Source of the DNA: DASSTY01 sp035760645
Lineage (GTDB): Bacteria > Gemmatimonadota > Gemmatimonadetes > Gemmatimonadales > GWC2-71-9
DNA: 64,000 bases
Assembly (NCBI GenBank): GCA_035760645.1
Contig: DASTSO010000136.1
Span: 1-64,000 of the forward strand
Direction: 5' to 3'
Both the position numbers and the translations under genes were made by a program. Shown piece after piece: positions 35,817 to 42,510 of this stretch (position 1 is the first letter of the stretch; the number at the start of each line of letters is the position of its first letter). A model generated the notes under the pieces. That model was not told the origin of the DNA, ran no database searches, and worked only from the letters and a program-made list of their open reading frames with translations.

Positions 35817-36676
35817 GGCGCGCTCCATCGCGCGACCCCCTCGGCCACCGTGAGCGGATGGGGCGCCGCGAGCCCGGCCCCGCGCGCGAGCGCGGCGACC
35901 GAGGTGCTGCCGGGCCCCTCGGTCCAGATCGCGTCGCCCGCGAGGAGCGCGCGCGGCGCGCCGTCGGCGACGACGCGGCCCTCGGCGAGCACGACGAGCC
36001 GGTCGGCGACGTCGACGAGGAGATCGGCGTCCTCGCTCGCGATCACGACCGCGGCGCCACGCGCCGCCTCCTCGCGCAGCACCTCGGCGACGCGGCGGCG
36101 CCCCGCCGCGTCGAGCGCGCCGGCGGGCTCGTCGAGGAGCCACAGCGCCGGCGCGAGCGCCGCCATCGCGGCGAGCACGACGCGCTGCTGCTCGCCGCCG
36201 GAGAGCTGCGCCGGCGCGCGCTCGACGAGGTGCGCCACCTCGAAGCGCGCGAGCGCCTCGCCCACCGCCGTGCGGATCCGTCCGATCGGCCAGCCGAGGT
36301 TCGCGGGGGCGAAGGCCACTTCCTCGAACACCGTGGCCCCGATCCCCGAGAGCTGCAGCGCGGGCGAGGGCGTCACGAGCGCCACGCGCCCGGCGAGCGC
36401 GCGCCGGCCCTCGGCCGCCTGGGGATCCGCGCCGAGCGTCGCGAGCCGGCCGGTGAGCGTGCCGCCGGTGAGCCGCGGCGCGAGCCCCGCGGCCGCGAGG
36501 AGCAGCGTGCTGCAGCCCGCGCCGAGCGGACCGAAGAGCCAGTGCACGCGCCCCGGCTCCAAGGCGAGCGTCACCCGATCGAGCGCGTCACGCTCCGCTC
36601 CCGGGTAACGGAACGTCGCGCCCTCGAGCGCGAGCGCGGGCGCGAGCGCGGGCGCGAGCGACGGCGCGGCGCTCAT
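35813..36676 (-). CDS. ecfA: ECF transporter ATPase with degenerate ATP-binding site
   Basis: 287-aa ABC ATPase, second of the pair. The signature LSGGEQQR and Walker B LWLLDEPAGALD are intact. However, Walker A reads GPLGAGCST (Cys for the essential Lys, codon TGC), the Q-loop Gln is missing (VALVTPSPALQL) and the switch His is replaced (IASEDAD). Its own site should not hydrolyse ATP, while its signature can serve the partner. A 14-bp duplication marks the junction with the T-component gene at 36674-36690. Confidence 0.87.
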   Translation of the reverse strand: MSAAPSLAPALAPALALEGATFRYPGAERDALDRVTLALEPGRVHWLFGPLGAGCSTLLLAAAGLAPRLTGGTLTGRLATLGADPQAAEGRRALAGRVALVTPSPALQLSGIGATVFEEVAFAPANLGWPIGRIRTAVGEALARFEVAHLVERAPAQLSGGEQQRVVLAAMAALAPALWLLDEPAGALDAAGRRRVAEVLREEAARGAAVVIASEDADLLVDVADRLVVLAEGRVVADGAPRALLAGDAIWTEGPGSTSVAALARGAGLAAPHPLTVAEGVARWSAP

Positions 36677-36701
36677 CGTGCGGCGCTCATCGTGCAGCGC
36701 G
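36673..36701. repeat. 14-bp tandem duplication at a gene junction
   Basis: On the minus strand gcacgatgagcgcc occurs twice in a row. Each copy has ATGA. The first ATG (36690) overlaps the T-component stop but opens only a 5-codon frame, whose TGA overlaps the true ATPase ATG at 36676. Confidence 0.7.
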
Positions 36702-37490
36702 CCACGCGAGCACGCGCCAGACGAGGGCGGCGAGCACCGCGAGGGCCGCGCCCCAGCGCACGAGGCGGTCCCCGGCCGTGTCGCGCGGCGGATCGAGCGG
36801 CGTGCGCGCGACGGCCCCGTGCCCGGCGGCGCCGAGGCCGCGCGTCTCGAGCGCCATCGCGCGGTCGTCCACCTCGGCGAGCGCGCCCAGCACCAGCGGC
36901 AGCACGACCGGCCCGAGCGCGCGGAGCCGCGCGAGCGGCGAGCCGCCGTAGCGCAGCCCCCGCGTGCGCTGCGCCTCGAGCACCAGCCCCGCGCGGTGGC
37001 GGAGCCGCGGCCCCGCCTGCAGCGTCGCGACGAGGAGATAGGGGAGGTGAAACGGCCAGCCGCGCGCGGCGGCCGCATCGAGGAAGCGCGAGGGCCGGAA
37101 GGCGCGCAGCAGCCCGAGCGAGGCGGTGGCGATGGCGCCGAACCGGCCCGCCTGCGCGAGCGCGAGCGCGAGCCCCGCGGCCGAGAGCCGGAGCGGGCCC
37201 GCCGCGACGCGCGGTCCCTCGCCCAGCACGCCGTGCAGCAGGAAGAGGAAGAGCCAGAGCGGCAGGCAGACGAGGAGCGCCGTGCGCGCGGCGCCCCCGA
37301 CGCCCGTCGCCCCGGCGAGCGCGAGCACCACGCCGTAGAGCGCGACCGGCCCCCAGGGGCCCGGGAGCAGGAAGGCGAGCAGGGCGACGGCGAGCGCGAC
37401 GACGAACGGCGTGAACGGATGGGCGCGCAGGGCGAGCCCGACGGCCCCGGCGACGGGGGCGGTCGCGGCCGGCGCGCGCCGCGCGCTCAC
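36687..37490 (-). CDS. ecfT: ECF transporter transmembrane (T) component
   Basis: 267 aa, about six hydrophobic segments, CbiQ/EcfT family. It would couple ATP hydrolysis to toppling of the S component. The EcfT coupling helices carry Ala-Arg-Gly type motifs; here EAQRTRGLRYGG and ALETRGLGAAG fit the two expected positions. GTG 37490 overlaps the S-component stop (GTGA). Downstream it runs into the ATPase gene through a 14-bp duplication. Confidence 0.85.
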   Translation of the reverse strand: MSARRAPAATAPVAGAVGLALRAHPFTPFVVALAVALLAFLLPGPWGPVALYGVVLALAGATGVGGAARTALLVCLPLWLFLFLLHGVLGEGPRVAAGPLRLSAAGLALALAQAGRFGAIATASLGLLRAFRPSRFLDAAAARGWPFHLPYLLVATLQAGPRLRHRAGLVLEAQRTRGLRYGGSPLARLRALGPVVLPLVLGALAEVDDRAMALETRGLGAAGHGAVARTPLDPPRDTAGDRLVRWGAALAVLAALVWRVLAWRAAR

Positions 37491-38053
37491 CGGCCGATCG
37501 CCCGCAGCGCCCAGGGGAATCGGCCGAGCAGGCGGTTCGGGAGCGCGAGGAGCGTGAGGGCGACGAGCAGGAAGGCGAGCGCCTTGTCGAGCACGTCGGT
37601 GAGAAGGCTCGCGAGCACGACCGCCTGCGGCAGCGTGAAGCCGATCCCGCGCAGGAGCGTCGTGACGGCGGTGACGCCGGTGGCCGTGACGCCCTTGAAG
37701 AAGACGTAGTTGATGAGCGCCGAGGCGGCCCCGGCGAGCAGGCCGACGATCGCGCCCCAGCCCAGCGCGAGCGGCGCCGAGGCGAAGCCGCGCCGCCACG
37801 CGATGAGCGCGGCGCAGAGCGCGATGAGCACCTGGATCGGCGTGAAGGCGAGCCACATGTAGTTGCCGAGCCCGGCGACCACCTGGCTCACGACCCCGGT
37901 GACGACGCCGGCCCACGGCCCGGCGAGGGCGGCGGCCAGCAGGGTGCCGATCGTGTCGAGGTAGACCGGCAGGCCCAGCGCCGCGACCAGCTGGCCGACG
38001 GCGAGGTTGAGCGCGACGGCCGTCGGGATCAGAACCAGGAGTCTCGGGGACAC
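37487..38053 (-). CDS. ECF transporter substrate-binding (S) component
   Basis: 188 aa with about six membrane helices. GLPVYLDTIGTLLAAALAGPWAGVVTG is typical of ECF S components and dictates membrane entry; the vitamin or precursor bound cannot be told, and no riboswitch is seen upstream. GTG 38053 is chosen because helix 1 then starts at the N-terminus. An upstream TTG at 38110 is less likely, as it directly follows a TAGATT hexamer (38111-38116) that looks like the -10. It heads the operon S-T-ATPase-ATPase-HEAT. Confidence 0.78.
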   Translation of the reverse strand: MSPRLLVLIPTAVALNLAVGQLVAALGLPVYLDTIGTLLAAALAGPWAGVVTGVVSQVVAGLGNYMWLAFTPIQVLIALCAALIAWRRGFASAPLALGWGAIVGLLAGAASALINYVFFKGVTATGVTAVTTLLRGIGFTLPQAVVLASLLTDVLDKALAFLLVALTLLALPNRLLGRFPWALRAIGR

Positions 38054-38186
38054 GCGTGCTCGCGAAGTGGCGAAGTGGCGAAATCGGGTGGTCGGGGGAT
38101 CGGCGTACAATCTAGGCGACGCTCCCGCGGCGGCCTAGTGCGTTCGACCTAGTGCGGCTCCCGCCGGGCAGGCGATATTTGCCCCC

Positions 38187-39551
38187 ATGTGGATCCTGCC
38201 CTCTCCGTGCCGCGGCGCCGCCGTCGCGCTCGCCGCGCCGGCGGCGCTCCTCGCGCTCGGGCTCGCCGTCGCGCCGGCGGCCGACGCGCAGCGACCGAGT
38301 CCCCCGCCGCCGCGCCTGATCGACGACGTCCGCTATCTCGCCGACGACCGGCTCGCCGGCCGGCTCATCGGCTCGCCCGGGGCCGATTCGGCGGCCGCCT
38401 ACCTGGCGCGACGCTTCGCCCAGGTGGGGCTGCAGGCCGCGTCGGGCGGCTGGTACCAGGAGTTCACCGTCTCCCGGCACGCCGCGGCGGCCCGGAACGC
38501 GGGGGTCGTCGGCGCGGTGGGCCGCAACGTGATCGGCATCCTGCCGGGCCGCGATCCGGTGCTGCAGCACCAGACCGTGGTCATCGGGGCGCACTACGAC
38601 CACCTCGGCCTCGGCGGCTACGGCGCGCTCGACGCGCCCGACAGCACCGGCCGCGTGCACAACGGCGCCGACGACAACGCCTCGGGCACCGCCGCGCTCA
38701 TCCACATCGCCGCGCAGCTCGCGCACGCGCCGCCGGCGCGCACCGTGGTCTTCATCGCCTTCAGCGGCGAAGAAGAGGGACTGCTGGGCTCGGCGGCATA
38801 CGTGAAGGACCCGCCGTACCCGCTCGACCGCACCGTGGCGATGATCAACCTCGACATGGTCGGCCGGCTGCGGAACGACCGGCTCATCGTCTACGGGACG
38901 GGCACGGCGACGGAGTTCCCCGCGCTCCTCGACTCGCTCAACTGGTATGCCGGCTTCGACCTCAAGGCGCAGGGCGACGGGTACGGGCCGAGCGACCAGG
39001 CATCGTTCTACGCGGCGAAGCGGCCGGTGCTCTATCTCTTCACCGACCTGCACGAGGACTATCACCGCACGACCGACGACGTCTCGAAGCTCAACGTCGA
39101 CGGGCTCAAGCGCGTGGTGGACTTCACCGTGGGGCTCGCCAGCGCACTCGGCAACCGCCCCGGGCCACTCACGTTCGTCGAGGTGCCGGCCGACCCGCGC
39201 GCGCAGCCCTCGATGAGCGCCGCGGCCGTCGCCGCGGCGGGCCCGCACGGCCCCGGCGCCGCCCCGGGCGGGAGCGGCGGCTACGGCGCCTATCTCGGGA
39301 CGATCCCCGACATGACCGACGCGCCGGGCGGCGTGCGGCTCACCGGCATTCGCGCCGGCAGCCCCGCCGAGCGCGCGGGGCTCCGGGCCAACGACATCAT
39401 CACCCGGATCGGCGCGATGGAGACCCCCGACCTGCAGGCCATGACCGACGCCCTCCGGAGCCACCGGCCGGGCGACACGGTCGATATCACCGTGCTGCGG
39501 GAGGGCGCGCCCACGACGGTGCGCGCCACCCTCGGCACCCGCGGAGGCTGA
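38187..39551 (+). CDS. M28 family zinc peptidase with C-terminal PDZ domain
   Basis: 454-aa exported aminopeptidase-like enzyme. A signal peptide ends near ADAQ (about 35). Zinc ligands and catalysis fit GAHYDHLG (about 133), NGADDNASG (bridging Asp), FSGEEEGLLGS (general base and ligand), NLDMVGR and EDYHRTTDD (last His). After a Gly/Ala linker a PDZ domain (about 370-452, GVRLTGIRAGSPAERAGLRANDII) would bind C-termini or dock partners. ATG 38187 lies 5-7 bases after a TATTT hexamer with no ribosome site, so the mRNA may be leaderless. Confidence 0.9.
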   Translation: MWILPSPCRGAAVALAAPAALLALGLAVAPAADAQRPSPPPPRLIDDVRYLADDRLAGRLIGSPGADSAAAYLARRFAQVGLQAASGGWYQEFTVSRHAAAARNAGVVGAVGRNVIGILPGRDPVLQHQTVVIGAHYDHLGLGGYGALDAPDSTGRVHNGADDNASGTAALIHIAAQLAHAPPARTVVFIAFSGEEEGLLGSAAYVKDPPYPLDRTVAMINLDMVGRLRNDRLIVYGTGTATEFPALLDSLNWYAGFDLKAQGDGYGPSDQASFYAAKRPVLYLFTDLHEDYHRTTDDVSKLNVDGLKRVVDFTVGLASALGNRPGPLTFVEVPADPRAQPSMSAAAVAAAGPHGPGAAPGGSGGYGAYLGTIPDMTDAPGGVRLTGIRAGSPAERAGLRANDIITRIGAMETPDLQAMTDALRSHRPGDTVDITVLREGAPTTVRATLGTRGG

Positions 39552-39558
39552 GCCCACG

Positions 39559-40014
39559 ATGGCGATTCTCGACGGCGACCGCATCGTCGCCGCCCTGCGC
39601 GGGGCGTTCACGCGCGACGCGGGGCGCCAGGCCCTGCTGCAGCTCGCCTGCGAGCGCATCCAGGCGGCCGGCGCCCCCTACACGAGCGTCTACGCCTACA
39701 TGCTCCACGGCGACCAGCTCGAGCTCGAGGCCCACGCCGGCCGCGAGACCGAGCACACGCGCATCGCCGTCGGCCACGGCGTCTGCGGCACCGCCGTGGC
39801 GACGCGGACCGACCAGAACGTGGGCGACGTGCGCGCGATCGAGAACTACATCGCGTGCAACCTGTGGACGAAGTCGGAGCTCGTCGTCCTCATCCGCCGC
39901 GGCCCCCTCATCCTCGGCCAGCTCGACATCGACAGCGACGAGACCGACCCCTTCACGTCCGAGGAAGAGGCCGAGGTGCGCAAGGTGGCCGACGCGCTGG
40001 CGGTGCTGTTGTAG
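39559..40014 (+). CDS. GAF-domain protein resembling free methionine-(R)-sulfoxide reductase
   Basis: 151 aa, one GAF domain. The Cys-containing stretches GVCGTAVATRTDQNVGDV and IACNLWTKSELVVLI match the conserved order in fRMsr enzymes, where these Cys reduce free methionine-R-sulfoxide. A third Cys (LACERI) may not be equivalent. It starts 7 bases after the M28 gene and is abutted by the deacetylase gene. If not fRMsr, it is a small-ligand GAF sensor. Confidence 0.7.
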   Translation: MAILDGDRIVAALRGAFTRDAGRQALLQLACERIQAAGAPYTSVYAYMLHGDQLELEAHAGRETEHTRIAVGHGVCGTAVATRTDQNVGDVRAIENYIACNLWTKSELVVLIRRGPLILGQLDIDSDETDPFTSEEEAEVRKVADALAVLL

Positions 40015-40917
40015 GTGCTCCGCGCCTGGTCCTCCGCCCGCTGGTCGCTCGCGCTGCCGCCGGAGCACCGGTTTCCGATCGAGAAGTACGCGCGGGTGCG
40101 CGACGGCGTGGTGGCGCGGGGGCTGCTGCCCCGCTCGGCGATCGAGGAGCCGGAGCGCATCGAGCGCTGGGCGCTGGCGCTGGTGCACACCGAGCGCTAC
40201 ATCGAGGGGCTCCTCGACGGCACGCTCGACGCGGTGGAGATGCGGCGGATCGGCTTCCCGTGGCAGCCCCAGCTCCCCGAGCGCTCGCGCCGCACGGCGC
40301 AGGCCACGGTGGAGGCGGCCCGTGACGCGCTCCGGGAGGGCGCGGGGATCAATCTCGCCGGCGGCACGCACCACGCCTTCGCCGACCACGGCGAGGGGTT
40401 CTGCTGCTTCAACGACGTCGCCCTCGCCACCCGGCTCCTGCAGCGCGAGGGGCTGGTGCGCCGGGTGGCGGTGGTGGACCTCGACGTGCACCAGGGGAAC
40501 GGCACGGCCTCGATCTTCGCCGGCGACCCGGACGTCTACACCTTCTCGATGCACGGCGCGAACAACTTTCCGTTCCACAAGGAGCGGAGCCGCCGCGACG
40601 TCGAGCTGCCCGACCGCTGCGGCGACGCGGAATATCTCGCGCTTCTCGACCGGCACCTCGACGCGGTGCTGGACGAGGCCGCGCCCGAGCTCGTCTTCTA
40701 CCTGGCCGGCGCCGATCCGTACGTCGAGGACCGCTTCGGCCGGCTGGGGATGTCGATCGAGGGTCTCCGCGCGCGCGACCGTCGCGTGCTCACGCGCTGC
40801 CGCCGCCGCGGGCTCCCCGTCGTGCTCACGCTCGCCGGCGGCTACGCGCGCGACGTCGCCGACATCGTCACGATTCACGCCAACACCGTCGAGGAGCTGC
40901 TCCGGAGCCATGGCTGA
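40015..40917 (+). CDS. Histone deacetylase/acetoin utilisation family hydrolase
   Basis: 300-aa class II-like deacetylase. The catalytic His pair is in GGTHHAFADHGEGFCCFND (about 119-120), zinc ligands are the Asp and His of DLDVHQGNGT (about 156-158) and the Asp of AGADPY. The last part LTLAGGYARD is typical. Natural substrate unknown; bacterial members remove acetyl groups from proteins, polyamines or small molecules. GTG 40015 directly abuts the GAF gene stop; the next ATG overlaps its 3' end by 8 bases. Confidence 0.88.
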   Translation: MLRAWSSARWSLALPPEHRFPIEKYARVRDGVVARGLLPRSAIEEPERIERWALALVHTERYIEGLLDGTLDAVEMRRIGFPWQPQLPERSRRTAQATVEAARDALREGAGINLAGGTHHAFADHGEGFCCFNDVALATRLLQREGLVRRVAVVDLDVHQGNGTASIFAGDPDVYTFSMHGANNFPFHKERSRRDVELPDRCGDAEYLALLDRHLDAVLDEAAPELVFYLAGADPYVEDRFGRLGMSIEGLRARDRRVLTRCRRRGLPVVLTLAGGYARDVADIVTIHANTVEELLRSHG

Positions 40918-41773
40918 TCCCGCCGCCGACGCCCGCACCCTGACGCGCCACGTGCGCGACGTCGACCTCTTCGAGCGCCGCACGGGCGAGGGCCCCGCGG
41001 TCGTCGTGCTGCACGGCGGCCCCGGCGCGCACCACGACTACCTGCTGCCGGGCTTCGACGCGCTCGCCACCGCGGGCGGCGGGCGCACGCTCGTCTACTA
41101 CGACCAGCGCGGCGGCGGCCGCTCGGCCGTGGCGCGCGACGTGCCGGTGGGGTGGCGCGAGCAGGTCGCCGACCTCGAGGCGCTGCGCGAGGCGTGGGGG
41201 CTCGAGCGGCTCACGCTCGCGGGCTACTCGTGGGGCGCGCTCCTCGCCATGCTCTACGCCATCGAGCATCCCGAGCGGGTCGAGCGACTCGCGCTCGTCT
41301 CGCCCGCGCCGGCGTGGCGCGAGGCCCGCCGGCGCTTCGAGGCGGAGTTCGCGCGGCGGAACCTCGACCCCGCGCTCCAGGCCGAGCGCCAGGCGCTCCG
41401 GGAGAGCGGGCTGCGCGAGGCGGACCCCGAGGCCTACCAGCGGCGCCTCTTCGAGCTGAGCGTCGTCCCCTACTTCCACGACCCCGCGAACGTCCACGGC
41501 CTCACCGCCTTCCGCGTCACCGGCCGCACGCAGCAGGAGGTGTGGGAGAGCCTGGGCGACTACGACCTGCGGCCCGCGCTGCGCCGCCTCGGTGCGCGCG
41601 CCCTGCCCGCCGTGGTGCTGCACGGCGAGAGCGATCCGATCCCGCTCGACAGCGCGACCGCGGTGGCCGAGTGCCTCGGGGCCGACTTCCACCCGCTGGC
41701 GCGCTGCGGCCACGTGCCGCACGTCGAGGCGTTCGAGCGCTTCGCGGCGGTCACGCGCGCGTTCCTGGCCTGA
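40910..41773 (+). CDS. Alpha/beta hydrolase, proline iminopeptidase-like (S33)
   Basis: 287 aa. Oxyanion motif HGGPGAHHDY, nucleophile elbow GYSWGA, acid in HGESDP and catalytic His in CGHVPHVE, in the order of S33 peptidases. The HGGPG box and YYDQRGGGRS are characteristic of prolyl aminopeptidases, but the family includes other hydrolases. No signal peptide. It overlaps the deacetylase gene by 8 bases, so the M28-GAF-deacetylase-S33 genes look like one operon. Confidence 0.87.
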   Translation: MADPAADARTLTRHVRDVDLFERRTGEGPAVVVLHGGPGAHHDYLLPGFDALATAGGGRTLVYYDQRGGGRSAVARDVPVGWREQVADLEALREAWGLERLTLAGYSWGALLAMLYAIEHPERVERLALVSPAPAWREARRRFEAEFARRNLDPALQAERQALRESGLREADPEAYQRRLFELSVVPYFHDPANVHGLTAFRVTGRTQQEVWESLGDYDLRPALRRLGARALPAVVLHGESDPIPLDSATAVAECLGADFHPLARCGHVPHVEAFERFAAVTRAFLA

Positions 41774-41808
41774 GGGCGCCGCCGCCGGTCCCCGCTTACC
41801 TTTCGGAC

Positions 41809-42510
41809 ATGCCCGCACGCCCCACTCCGTTCGAGCTCGCGCTCGCGCCGCTCGCCGCGGAGCGCTTCCCCGCGCTCCGCGAGGCGATCCTGCGCGGCGA
41901 CGTCGACCCGCGCGACCGCGACGCCTTCCTCATGGTACCCGAGGCGGTGGCGCTGGTGCACGAGCTGCGTCCCGACGAGGCGGCGGGTGACGCGCTGGGC
42001 GAAGGCATCGACCAGCTCGCCGCGCTCGTGCAGCACGCCTATCTCTTCTGGGCCGCGGGCGCGCGCACGGTCTCGCTCGCCGAGGACGCGCTGGAGCGGC
42101 TCCTCGCGCCGGAGGGCGCGAAGACGGTGGCCCCCGCGACGTCGCCCGCCCCGCCCCCCGCCCCGCCCCCCGCCGCCTGGTACGCGCAGCTCCCCGAGCG
42201 GCGCGTCTGGGCCCAGCTCGCGCCCGAGGAGCCGCACGAGCCGCTCGACGGCGTCTTCGTGCACGAGACGGCGGACGGGCTGCGGGTCCTCGGCGTCTTC
42301 GGCCTCCTGCCCGGCCGGCCCGGCTTCACGGTGGCCGAAGCGGCGGGGCCGGCCCCGCGCACGCTGGCGCGCCTCGACGGCACCGACCTCTTCGCCCCGG
42401 CGCTCCCGGGCGGCGCGGCCGCCGGGCTCCACTCGCTCGTGGGCGGCGAGGAGCTCCTCGAGCTCGGCTGGCGCACGCGCACCCTCGCGCGCCCGGAGGC
42501 GGGCGCATGA
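41809..42510 (+). CDS. Unknown protein coupled to polX and nth
   Basis: 233 aa, no signal peptide. The N-terminal 100 residues are helical (PFELALAPLAAERFPALREAI). A Pro-rich linker near 110-123 (SPAPPPAPPP) leads to a C-terminal beta-rich domain (VWAQLAPEEPHEPLDGVFVHE...). No family recognised. ATG 41809 lies 6 bases after TACCTT (41797-41802) with no ribosome site, so possibly leaderless. Its TGA overlaps the polX ATG, linking it to DNA repair by position only. Confidence 0.6.
   Translation: MPARPTPFELALAPLAAERFPALREAILRGDVDPRDRDAFLMVPEAVALVHELRPDEAAGDALGEGIDQLAALVQHAYLFWAAGARTVSLAEDALERLLAPEGAKTVAPATSPAPPPAPPPAAWYAQLPERRVWAQLAPEEPHEPLDGVFVHETADGLRVLGVFGLLPGRPGFTVAEAAGPAPRTLARLDGTDLFAPALPGGAAAGLHSLVGGEELLELGWRTRTLARPEAGA

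Noticed and set aside
37487..38110. TTG at 38110 as the start of the ECF S component
   Set aside because: It directly follows a -10-like TAGATT on the same strand, so it would lie upstream of or at the transcription start; GTG 38053 places helix 1 at the N-terminus.
38189..41773. A 1194-codon frame beginning inside the M28 gene and reading through the GAF and deacetylase genes
   Set aside because: Only its last 287 codons (from 40910) are real, the S33 hydrolase. The rest is out of frame with three recognisable enzymes.
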